Shown: in pieces, positions 16,211-24,365 of the stretch
Position numbering within the stretch: the stretch's first letter is position 1
Layout: each line of letters starts with the position of its first letter
Assembly (NCBI RefSeq): GCF_003350545.1
Contig: NZ_QQBA01000017.1
Span: 1 to 50,164 of the forward strand
Reading direction: 5' to 3'
DNA: 50,164 nucleotides
Source: Flavobacterium glaciei
GTDB taxonomy: Bacteria > Bacteroidota > Bacteroidia > Flavobacteriales > Flavobacteriaceae
Translations under genes and position numbers: made by a program
Notes under the pieces: model-generated
What the model saw: the letters and a program-made list of their open reading frames with translations, nothing else
Database searches by the model: none
What the model was told of the DNA's origin: nothing

Positions 16211-17302
16211 TTAAGCGAGCTTAAGCAATTTAACACATACCCTATCATTCCACTTATCATCTCCAAAAAAACATTTTGTTCTGTTTGATATTTCCTCTTC
16301 AAATTTATTTTCCAACAAAAATTTATTTTTAAAAATATCTTTAACTATGTCATTATCAAAAACTTCGATAAACCTATTCTTTTCCTTACTGTGCTTTTCT
16401 GAAAATTTCTTGTAGAAACCGTTTATTTTTTTATTTACAAAGTGCTTTATTGGAAATCCCCAAAAAGTAGAATTTGATGAACCAACTTCTAAACCTACAA
16501 CATTTTTATAATTAGATGTGGATATAATATTGACCAATTCTTTGAAGGTATCAAAATTAACAGAAAGATCTTCGTTTAAAAAACCTATAAACTCAAACTG
16601 ATGCTCTTTCTCTAAATGTAACATGCCTAATCTTATCGCTTCTGTTTTATGAACAACGTGATCAAAATTCAGAACGCTAATCCTTTTGCCTTTGCAAAAT
16701 TTATTTAAAATCTTTGTAGGCATTTCTTCATAGCTATAATTAACAAAACATAAATGATAGTTAAGATTGGTGTTTACAAATTTTATAAATTCCTCGCTCA
16801 GCATGGTTTCTAAACTATAATAACAAGGGATTATTACTCCCACACAAGATTCATGAATGTAGCGCTCTTTTTTAGTATTTTTTTTATCAGTATCAACTTT
16901 TCCAATTAGGTTTTCTACTCGCATACTTATTATATCGAGACGTACCGGCTTAATTACATAATCAGCAGCACCTAATGACAAAGCTTGAGAAATGACATCT
17001 AATTGCCTATTACCAGACAAGACCATTACTGGAGTCGTTTCTTTCTTTAAAACTCGTATATGTTTGATAATCTCTAAACCTGATTTCTTTTTTATATAAT
17101 CCAAGCTTTTAAATTCAAAACTTGAATTTGCAACTACAGGCATATCAACATCTGTAATAACTAAATCAGGTTGAAATTCATCATACATGGCTATTCCATC
17201 AGCCATGTTATTCGCCTTTTTGACAAGGTATCCTAAATCTATAAGATATTTTTCCAGAGTTAATAAAACTAATTCTTGATCGTCTATAATAAGTATTTTC
17301 AT
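16211..17302 (-). CDS. Receiver fused to a degenerate GT2 domain
   Basis: A 363-residue paralogue of the protein at 18719-19900, co-linear over most of its length. The receiver half is intact: Asp7/Asp8, phospho-acceptor Asp51, Ser96 and Lys118 in IKPV. The glycosyltransferase half keeps the scaffold (VIIPCYYSLE, YHLCFVN, EAIRLGML, ISTSNYKN) but has lost what makes it an enzyme. NDGSKD is changed to NYSYEE (188-193), GGKAEAVR to HKTEAIR, and the DAD metal motif to NED (243-245). The C-terminal QCGAK region is gone. I infer a non-catalytic, phosphorylation-sensing pseudoenzyme, perhaps a regulator or decoy partner of the intact protein. It has its own promoter with a LytTR-type site, so it is not obviously a dying gene. 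Confidence 0.8.
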   Translation of the reverse strand: MKILIIDDQELVLLTLEKYLIDLGYLVKKANNMADGIAMYDEFQPDLVITDVDMPVVANSSFEFKSLDYIKKKSGLEIIKHIRVLKKETTPVMVLSGNRQLDVISQALSLGAADYVIKPVRLDIISMRVENLIGKVDTDKKNTKKERYIHESCVGVIIPCYYSLETMLSEEFIKFVNTNLNYHLCFVNYSYEEMPTKILNKFCKGKRISVLNFDHVVHKTEAIRLGMLHLEKEHQFEFIGFLNEDLSVNFDTFKELVNIISTSNYKNVVGLEVGSSNSTFWGFPIKHFVNKKINGFYKKFSEKHSKEKNRFIEVFDNDIVKDIFKNKFLLENKFEEEISNRTKCFFGDDKWNDRVCVKLLKLA

Positions 17303-17329
17303 AGCTATTGTTCTTTATTTTTATCATTA

Positions 17330-17416
17330 CAAAAATATAGATACAATATTATATCGTTTTATTTTTAAGTTAGAGTGGCAGAAAGTATCGATGAAATTAT
17401 TTAAAATTTCGATATT
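17330..17416 (-). promoter_or_regulatory. Promoter with LytTR-type operator for the degenerate receiver-GT gene
   Basis: The minus-strand -7 box TATTTTTG (complement of 17330-17337) lies 27 nt before the start codon, with no -33 TTG. Upstream, the half-sites ATCGATGAA (17387-17395) and TTCGATATT (17408-17416, plus-strand reading) are 21 bp apart. The gap from operator to -7 is 49 nt, the same as in front of the H-NOX operon. Confidence 0.5.
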
Positions 17417-17595
17417 CTGTAGATTCATTATTCAAAAAAAAGGGTAAAATATCTGAAAATGAATCAAATAGAATTAAAAATAATATTTTACAACTACTTA
17501 ATACAATTGTAGATTAAGTAGCTGTAATTATGTTGAATGGAGAAAAAAATTTAATTTAGGAATTAACACCAACCTTGTTTTTTGACTATTTATTA

Positions 17596-18303
17596 TTACA
17601 ACAAGTTTAATCTTTTCATTAATTCAGGTCTATTAGCGCGACTTACGGGAATTACATCTTTAGCAATCAAGACACTATTGTCTTCAATATCAATAATTTT
17701 TTTAGTATTGATAATAAAAGAGCGATGTACTTTTAAAAATAAATCTTTAGGTAATTTATCTTCTATCTTCTTTAGGCTAGAATGGACCACATAATTTTTA
17801 CTTTCTGTTTTAATATGAATATAATCGCCCTTAGCCTCCACAATATTTACAGATGCCATTTCTATTTTTATCAATCTTCGGTCGATATTGACATAAAACT
17901 CGTTTACATTATCTTTTTCTACTACTTTAGTTTCTATTGGTTTGGCAGAAGTTTTAGAGAAATTTGCTTTTTGAATTGCTTTTCGAAAGCGTTCTTCGGA
18001 GATGGGTTTTACTAAATAATCTACAATACACTCGTACTCATAAGCATCAATAGCAAAATTACTATCTGAGGTAACTAAAATTACTCTTGGTGGATTTTTT
18101 ATGCTTTGAATAAAATCAAACCCAGTAAAATCAGGCATATGAATATCTAAAAAAATCAAATCTACCTCAAAATTATTCAAGAATTTAATTGCTTGAATGG
18201 CATTTGGAAATTCCTGAATTAGCTTGAGTTCAGGGTGCCTGCTCACCATTTCGGTCATAATCGATCTTGCCAGTTCTTCGTCATCAATAATAATGCAATT
18301 CAT
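17596..18303 (-). CDS. LytTR family response regulator, copy 1
   Basis: A 235-residue regulator with a receiver (1-120; acidic pair Asp7/Asp8, phospho-acceptor Asp53 in IFLDIHMP, Lys in LVKPIS) and a LytTR domain (about 135-235; FLKVHRSFIINTKKI). Its last 58 residues are identical to those of the regulator at 34169-34879, so both should bind the same DNA sites, whereas the receivers have diverged. It is preceded by the remnant of an Hpt gene, just as the second copy is preceded by an intact Hpt gene. It sits between the two receiver-GT genes on the same strand and probably receives phosphate from the kinases of the H-NOX operon, since no kinase is adjacent. Confidence 0.9.
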   Translation of the reverse strand: MNCIIIDDEELARSIMTEMVSRHPELKLIQEFPNAIQAIKFLNNFEVDLIFLDIHMPDFTGFDFIQSIKNPPRVILVTSDSNFAIDAYEYECIVDYLVKPISEERFRKAIQKANFSKTSAKPIETKVVEKDNVNEFYVNIDRRLIKIEMASVNIVEAKGDYIHIKTESKNYVVHSSLKKIEDKLPKDLFLKVHRSFIINTKKIIDIEDNSVLIAKDVIPVSRANRPELMKRLNLL

Positions 18304-18314
18304 AAAGTAAGTGG

Positions 18315-18663
18315 TTATAGTAAATCTAAAACATCTTGCATGGATTTCAAAATAATTTCAAATTCAAGTTTGTGTATTGTAGTTCTTTAATTAAGTTATA
18401 TTCTTATTCGTTAGCTCTATTTAAACTTTTTTCTAAACCAAGTATAGACATACTATGTTTTAGCTTGTGTGAATATTGTTAAGCATATAAAAATGTCGAA
18501 TTTTCATATGCTGCAAGTATCTTTGTATGCTTCTGAAAGTTCTTTTTTAAGAATTTCAACTACTTGTATTATAAATGTCTTTATAAAATTAGACAAATGC
18601 TTGAATTTTGTCTTTAAAATGTATTTGTTAAACTTAATTGAACTTAATGCTAATAAAAGTTGA
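18315..18663 (-). pseudogene. Remnant of an Hpt phosphotransfer gene
   Basis: On the minus strand three blocks match the intact Hpt protein at 34894-35211 in order. The first is FIKTFIIQVVEILKKELSE, against FKTRIITILKRELPE. The second is HKLKHSMSILGLEKS (His codon 18468-18470), against HKLKHKISILGLEKS. The third is EFEIILKSMQDVLDLL and a stop at 18315, against DFEAILKRMQDFVATL. Stops (TGA after the first block, TAA after the second) and frame changes separate them. The histidine itself survives but no continuous protein is possible. The position directly upstream of a LytTR regulator copies the second module. Confidence 0.85.
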
Positions 18664-18718
18664 AAGGAGGATATGTTAAATACCTAACATTCTTTAAAAT
18701 ATAAATATTTGCATTGTC

Positions 18719-19900
18719 CTATCTATAATGAATCGCTATTTGGCCTATTTGAAAAACAATTTTCAAAGAATCTTTGAAGGATAACTTAGAACCATCAGCA
18801 TGAATCCATCTTTTTAGAGGTTGCTCACAAACAATTTTTTTAGTTTCTTCATCTCCATACACCTTTTTCATGCGCATAAAAATCTCAACATCAAACAACC
18901 ATTTCGTCAAAAATTTTGTTTGAAAAGTCTTATCAATCACATCTTTACTCATGATTTTAGCGCCACATTGTGTGTCATTAAACTCCATTCCAATAGTTTT
19001 ACGAATGATTAAATTAATAATCTTGCTGATGATAGCACGAGCTGATTCTTTAGTGATATCAGCACCCATACGAGCCATCCTCGAGCCGCTTACTAATTTA
19101 TAATTTGAAGTAGAAATAACCTTTACTAAATCATGAAAATCTTCAAAATCAGTAGACAAATCAGCATCTAAAAAACCAATGTAATCAAACTGATCTTGCT
19201 TTGCTAGATGCAACATCCCTAAACGAACTGCCTCTGCCTTACCTCCATTTTTCTCGCAATTATATATACTAATATGATCTTCATGACCTGCTCTTAACTT
19301 TTCTAAAACCTCGAGTGTTTTGTCTTTACTACCATCATTTACAAAACACAAATGATATCCTAAATTAGAATTAATGAACGCTTTAAAATCATCCCCCAGC
19401 AATCGTAATTCTTCATTATAGCAAGGTATTACTACACCAATGCAATTGGTTTGAATAATTTGGTTTTTCTTGGTTTCCTTCGCTGGCATTTTTCCATTAC
19501 CAATTAAACGTTTCACACGAGCACCAATTTCACTCAAGCTTACTGGTTTTTTCATGTAATCATCAACGCCTAAATCAAATCCCTTCACGATGATATCTTC
19601 GTTTGTATTTCCAGATAAAATCATTACCGGAGTAGTGTGCTCTCTTATAATTTTTATGTGCTTTGCAATTTCAAGTCCATTGTAATCTTCTTCAATTTCA
19701 GCATTTAAACCAGTCACTACTGTTTCATTAGAAAAAGGCATATTTATATCCGCAATAACCAAATCGGGTTGATAGAGATCATACTTCTCTATTCCATCAG
19801 AAATTGTATTTGCTGAAAGCACTTCGTACCCTAAATCGAGTAGGCTTTTTTCTAGAGAAAGGATCACTAACTCTTGGTCATCGATAATTAATATTTTCAT
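18719..19900 (-). CDS. Response regulator receiver fused to DPM1-like GT2 glycosyltransferase
   Basis: A 393-residue fusion. Residues 1-135 are a CheY-like receiver with Asp7/Asp8, phospho-acceptor Asp51 (IADINMP), Ser96 and Lys118 in KKPV; there is an unusual insert of about 15 residues after the phospho-acceptor. Residues 150-393 are a GT-A family 2 glycosyltransferase with VIPCYNEE (157-164), NDGSKD (188-193), NGGKAEAVR, the metal motif DAD (245-247) and NDTQCGAK (308-315). That set is typical of dolichyl- or undecaprenyl-phosphate sugar transferases. It lacks C-terminal membrane helices. I infer phosphorylation-controlled synthesis of a polyprenyl-phosphate sugar. It is divergent from a GT-C-like membrane protein that would use such a donor. 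Receiver-glycosyltransferase fusions are rare to my knowledge. Confidence 0.88.
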   Translation of the reverse strand: MKILIIDDQELVILSLEKSLLDLGYEVLSANTISDGIEKYDLYQPDLVIADINMPFSNETVVTGLNAEIEEDYNGLEIAKHIKIIREHTTPVMILSGNTNEDIIVKGFDLGVDDYMKKPVSLSEIGARVKRLIGNGKMPAKETKKNQIIQTNCIGVVIPCYNEELRLLGDDFKAFINSNLGYHLCFVNDGSKDKTLEVLEKLRAGHEDHISIYNCEKNGGKAEAVRLGMLHLAKQDQFDYIGFLDADLSTDFEDFHDLVKVISTSNYKLVSGSRMARMGADITKESARAIISKIINLIIRKTIGMEFNDTQCGAKIMSKDVIDKTFQTKFLTKWLFDVEIFMRMKKVYGDEETKKIVCEQPLKRWIHADGSKLSFKDSLKIVFQIGQIAIHYR

Positions 19901-20040
19901 AATTATAACTTATGGGATTTGGTTATAGTAAATATATGATTTATGATTTAATAACACAATAAAATCGTAATGCAGAATACACTTATTCACTAAATTAACA
20001 GTTTTATTAATACATTTACAAAAAAATCATTTTTAAACAA

Positions 20041-23000
20041 TTGTCAAAGGAAAAATCAAATAAATACTTAATAGTTGCTCTGTTAATTGGGGTCGTTTTT
20101 CACGCTAGTGCAATATTTTTTACACTAGAAAGCACATACGATGCATTAATCCATATGTTTTTTGCCAATCATTATGCAACGAGTTGGTTTGAACCATGGA
20201 ATTATAGCTGGTATACTGGCTTTACCGTTATGGGCTACCCACCCTTAGTTCATCAAGCCATTGGGTTATTATCCTTACTGGGCGGGTTGAAATTTGGCTT
20301 GTTTACAGTTGCTATAATAGGAATTATTTTATTTATTACTGGGGTGTACCGCTACACTTTAATGATTACCGGTAATCGAACGGTGGCTGGTTACGCAGCG
20401 ATAGTTGCTGTATTTTCATCTTCATTTGTTGAGACATTACATATTTTTGGTCAACTGCCCAGCATAATTGGGGTTTCTGTTTTGATGCATTGCATGCCCG
20501 AAATTTATCTTTGGATAAAAAATGGACATATCAAAAATCTTGTGAAATCTTTTTCACTACTCGCTTTAACCATTTGCTCTCATCATGTTACGCCAATTTT
20601 TGGGATGGTGTTTTTTATTTTCCCATTGATAGGCACTGTCGTTATGGATGTTTCAAGAGAAAAAGTATCTTCCTACAAAGAAGTGAGATTTAAACTTTTC
20701 TTGCAAACCTTATTTGAATTACTCAAACGAATTATTGTTTTTGGCGCGGGATCGCTCTTTTTAATTGTGTTTTGTATTTTTCCTTATTGGGTCAACTCTA
20801 AGGCAAATCCCATAACACAGGTTCCTATTCCACACGGAAGTCGTGACAATTTTCTTGAAGTGACCTCCTCAGGACTCATGTTTTTTGTAATCCCTTGGGG
20901 TATCCTTTTTTTTATTTTGCCCTACATTTTATATCGTTATTACAGCAAAAGATACATTTGTTTTGGATTATCCATTTCACTTTTAATTGTATTGGGAACT
21001 GGGGGAACCACTCCTATTCCGCTAAAGGTTTTGGGCGAAAATGCTTTTAACATCTTAACATTGGACCGTTTTACACTCTGGGCTTCTATAATGAGTTTGC
21101 CCATGTTTGGTGAATTTGTGTATCGCTTAATTGAAGGTGATTTAAAAACAGCCATCCAAAATCGTTTTGGCAATGTGTATCATCGTATTCTAGGTGCAGC
21201 TTTTGCAGGTACTTTTTTGTTTTTTGCTGGTTTCACGATTACCTTAGGTTATTTTAGGCCTTTTCAACCTCAAAAAATCAATACGTTACCATTAGTAAAC
21301 TTTTTAAACCAAGATCAGCACGATCAATGGCGCTATTTGCCACTTGGCTTTGGCGATCAAATGGCAACGTTGTCGTCACAAACTAATGCAAAAACAGTAG
21401 ATGGAAACTACCATTCCGCACGCCGGCTACCTGAATTAACCTCACGTGCCGTTGAACGACTAGAGAATTCGAAGTTTAGAGGAATGGAAGGCATTGGTTC
21501 CTTGCAACAATTCTTGACCGTTCCTGAAAAATACAACCTGAAATATGTTTTTTCGAATGATAAATTTTATGATCCGATACTTTATTTTTGTGGTTGGCAC
21601 AGACTTTCTCAACTAGAGAATGGTATCATGGTCTGGGAAAAATTAAACATTTCGCCACTTCCCAAAGTGCTCCCAAAAGACGAAGTTCCTACCTACCTCA
21701 AACTAATGTGGGGTATCATACCCATATTAACAATCATTATTGCTTTTGTAATCAATGTGCAAAGCATCTTTTTTCGAGCATTAAAATTAAAAGACGAGAC
21801 TAAACCCGATTTCTTCAAATTTGAAGTGCCCTATACTAAGTTTCCGTTTAAGATTATCGCTGTTTTGCACCTATGGATCCTGCTGCTTTTAGGTGTAATA
21901 AGCTATGGTATCTATGATTTTTATATAAACAACGCAACGCAAGTAAGTCCAAAAAACGTTGTTAAGGCTTATTATGATGCCTTAGACTTTAAATATTACG
22001 AAAAAGCACATTCCTTTATTGACCCTAATAGCAAATTATCTATTTCGCAGTTCATGCTTGAAACCTCAGTTGCTGATGGGATTTTAAATTCGTATGCTAA
22101 ACTCGATGCTATAACCATAGATATCATCAAAAGTTCTGCCAATAGGAGTACACTGGTAGCCAAAACTAAATGGATTACTCCACTAGAAATAATCAAAAAA
22201 GACTACTATCACGAGGTGATTAAAAGAGCAGGGAAATGGTATATTTTGCCGCAAAGCGTGCCTTTAGACATACCTCCTGACCAATTTGTATCTAGTAATT
22301 TAACAGAGTACTTCAAACAAGGACGCCGAAAAATATCAACCCAAACTACCTATCACGAAGATGTTTTGAAACAACCAGAGCTCGAAATCCTTTCGGCAAA
22401 ACTCATTCAATACAACAAAGAATTCATGATTATTGGCGAAATACAAAACCTAGACAACAGCCCTGCTGACGTTGTTCTAAAGTCCAGCCTTTACAATAAA
22501 TACGACCGCGTCTTGGCTACATTTAATGCTAAAAATGTCATCAAGCATAAGATATTACCCAAAGAAACAACTAGTTTCAAAGTGAATTTTGAAGAAATTT
22601 CATGGTTAAAAAAAGAAGTAAAAAAACCAACAACCTTTAATCCTAATGAATACACTCCAAAAGACATAAGTGAAACACCCACTAATTTTGACATACAATC
22701 CGCTGGAAACGTTGCCATCACCGACTTTTACAATCAAGTAGCTCTATCTGATCTGATTATTGAAAACAACCATCTAAAAGGTACTTTGTTCAATTATGGC
22801 ATTCAAGAAGTTACGGTTCCTGAACTCTTAATATCTTATTATACAGCTGATAAAGAACTATTATATGTAGATCATCATTTTGTAAGAGAGGGAGTAAGAG
22901 TGCAACGCAAGCAGTATTTTGATTACAAATTACTTGATTTATCAAATTGTCGCATTATTATTTCTTCTTTAGAAAATTGCTTTGTCAATGGCTTACCTAA

Positions 23001-23133
23001 TGAGTCACTAGCCCGCACCATTGTTCCAAAGCGCAATAAAAAGGCAGAAAAAGAACTGCTACAAAAGGTAAACGGAAAAGGATTTAGCTTCATTAAAATT
23101 GAATTAAATAATTATATTGGTAATCCAAAATGA
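20041..23133 (+). CDS. Large GT-C-like membrane protein
   Basis: A 1030-residue protein. The first 380 residues hold about nine membrane helices. The first periplasmic loop reads YDALIHMFFANHYATSWF and then a TGFTVMGYPPLVHQ phrase. That pattern, with an acidic residue in loop 1, resembles the '6-pyruvoyl-tetrahydropterin synthase-related' membrane family and the GT-C fold, which uses polyprenyl-phosphate sugars. Further helices lie near 560-580 and 615-640, and the last 380 residues are a soluble periplasmic part: an NTF2-like segment (VVKAYYDALDFKYYEKAHSF) then beta-sandwich regions. No ATG is available; TTG at 20041 is the best start because an in-frame stop lies 31 nt upstream. It overlaps the next gene by 4 bp. 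Confidence 0.75.
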   Translation: MSKEKSNKYLIVALLIGVVFHASAIFFTLESTYDALIHMFFANHYATSWFEPWNYSWYTGFTVMGYPPLVHQAIGLLSLLGGLKFGLFTVAIIGIILFITGVYRYTLMITGNRTVAGYAAIVAVFSSSFVETLHIFGQLPSIIGVSVLMHCMPEIYLWIKNGHIKNLVKSFSLLALTICSHHVTPIFGMVFFIFPLIGTVVMDVSREKVSSYKEVRFKLFLQTLFELLKRIIVFGAGSLFLIVFCIFPYWVNSKANPITQVPIPHGSRDNFLEVTSSGLMFFVIPWGILFFILPYILYRYYSKRYICFGLSISLLIVLGTGGTTPIPLKVLGENAFNILTLDRFTLWASIMSLPMFGEFVYRLIEGDLKTAIQNRFGNVYHRILGAAFAGTFLFFAGFTITLGYFRPFQPQKINTLPLVNFLNQDQHDQWRYLPLGFGDQMATLSSQTNAKTVDGNYHSARRLPELTSRAVERLENSKFRGMEGIGSLQQFLTVPEKYNLKYVFSNDKFYDPILYFCGWHRLSQLENGIMVWEKLNISPLPKVLPKDEVPTYLKLMWGIIPILTIIIAFVINVQSIFFRALKLKDETKPDFFKFEVPYTKFPFKIIAVLHLWILLLLGVISYGIYDFYINNATQVSPKNVVKAYYDALDFKYYEKAHSFIDPNSKLSISQFMLETSVADGILNSYAKLDAITIDIIKSSANRSTLVAKTKWITPLEIIKKDYYHEVIKRAGKWYILPQSVPLDIPPDQFVSSNLTEYFKQGRRKISTQTTYHEDVLKQPELEILSAKLIQYNKEFMIIGEIQNLDNSPADVVLKSSLYNKYDRVLATFNAKNVIKHKILPKETTSFKVNFEEISWLKKEVKKPTTFNPNEYTPKDISETPTNFDIQSAGNVAITDFYNQVALSDLIIENNHLKGTLFNYGIQEVTVPELLISYYTADKELLYVDHHFVREGVRVQRKQYFDYKLLDLSNCRIIISSLENCFVNGLPNESLARTIVPKRNKKAEKELLQKVNGKGFSFIKIELNNYIGNPK

Positions 23134-24365
23134 TAAAGAGACTCCGCCTAATTATAGTTTCCATTATTTGCTTCTTATTATTTGTCTTTGCAGCCACCAA
23201 AACAAATAATCTCGAAGCCAATATTTCATTGGTTACAACTCAAAAAAAATTTATAGCAGGCAAACCAATAGCGTTACAATTCAAGAGCAACTCAACACTC
23301 GCAACTGCTCGATTATTTATTATTCATTCCTACGGGAAAACTATTTTGCAAGGAAAAAATCAAGAAGGGAAATTAACTTTTAAAATCCCTCCTATTTACA
23401 GTTTAAAGACTGGGCAAGTATCTTGGTATCTGATTCAAAATGAAAAAGTAACTGACACCGGGAATTTTGAAGTTTTGCCTAACAATACTACTCCAACCTT
23501 ACTGGAAAACTATCTAGGACCAAACACCATTCTTACCGGAAAAGAACATTACACCATGATGGTTGCTATTCCTACGGATAGTTATGACAATCCAAAAGCA
23601 GATAACACCACCGTTTTTATAAAAGACCAATTTTTAGAAAATATTACCGTAAGTACACAAAAGACAGCCTCGTTCATTGCTTGGAAAAACATATATTCTA
23701 GAACCAAATCTGGGAAAATGTTAGTCTCTACGCAATGTGAAAATACCAGTTCAAAAGAGTTTGAAACTGAGCTCAATCCATCTATTGCTACTGATTTTAC
23801 AGTAGGATTTTCTAGAAACCACGAATTTGCTGATGGAAATCAAATTACAAAACTAGAAACTTCAAAGATCAAAGATCAATTTGGAAATTTAGTGGGTGAT
23901 GGTACACTTGTAATTTTTCAGGTTATAACCAAAAACAATATGTTGCTTAAAACCTTTGCAGCTACAATCAACGGAGTTGCCATTGCACAGCTCCTGCACC
24001 CGGACCATGCCGAAACCTATAACGTAAAAGCCTATATCACCGGAATAGCAGAGAGCAACCTTATACAAATAACTTATAAACCGCTACTAAGTAACTTTAC
24101 CTATCAATTTTCTGAAAAAAATCGAAAAATAACTGTGGGTCCTTTGAAAAGTTTTATGAAACAAATTGTACCGGACGGAATCAAAACAGAACTAAAAATA
24201 TTTCATAACGGGAAACTACTGGAAACAAAAAATGTTGAAACCAATAAAGGATATGCTACCTTCAATTTACTAGCTGCTTTTTACAAAAAGCCAACCTACC
24301 AATTTGAAATCACTACCTTAGGGATTACTAAAAAAACTGAAACTAAAAATTATGAAGCTAATTAA
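23130..24365 (+). CDS. Secreted beta-sandwich protein of the polysaccharide operon
   Basis: A 411-residue protein with an N-terminal hydrophobic segment (about residues 8-22) that is a signal peptide or anchor. The rest looks like successive Ig-like modules. The segment about 230-310 (DGNQITKLETSKIKDQFGNLVGDGTLVIF) has the invasin/Big-like 'D.xGNxVxDGT' pattern. No catalytic motif is seen. It starts in the stop of the GT-C-like gene (ATGA) and ends 14 bp inside the GH5-like gene, so the three are translationally coupled and probably act together in the periplasm on one glycan. Confidence 0.75.
   Translation: MIKRLRLIIVSIICFLLFVFAATKTNNLEANISLVTTQKKFIAGKPIALQFKSNSTLATARLFIIHSYGKTILQGKNQEGKLTFKIPPIYSLKTGQVSWYLIQNEKVTDTGNFEVLPNNTTPTLLENYLGPNTILTGKEHYTMMVAIPTDSYDNPKADNTTVFIKDQFLENITVSTQKTASFIAWKNIYSRTKSGKMLVSTQCENTSSKEFETELNPSIATDFTVGFSRNHEFADGNQITKLETSKIKDQFGNLVGDGTLVIFQVITKNNMLLKTFAATINGVAIAQLLHPDHAETYNVKAYITGIAESNLIQITYKPLLSNFTYQFSEKNRKITVGPLKSFMKQIVPDGIKTELKIFHNGKLLETKNVETNKGYATFNLLAAFYKKPTYQFEITTLGITKKTETKNYEAN

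Noticed and set aside
18469..18663. 64-codon plus-strand frame
   Set aside because: It is antisense to the Hpt remnant and has no protein-like features.
19901..20040. LytTR-type site between the intact receiver-GT gene and the GT-C-like gene
   Set aside because: I found no TCGA-type half-sites with 21-bp spacing; the gap only has AT-rich sequence and a TACATTTA box.
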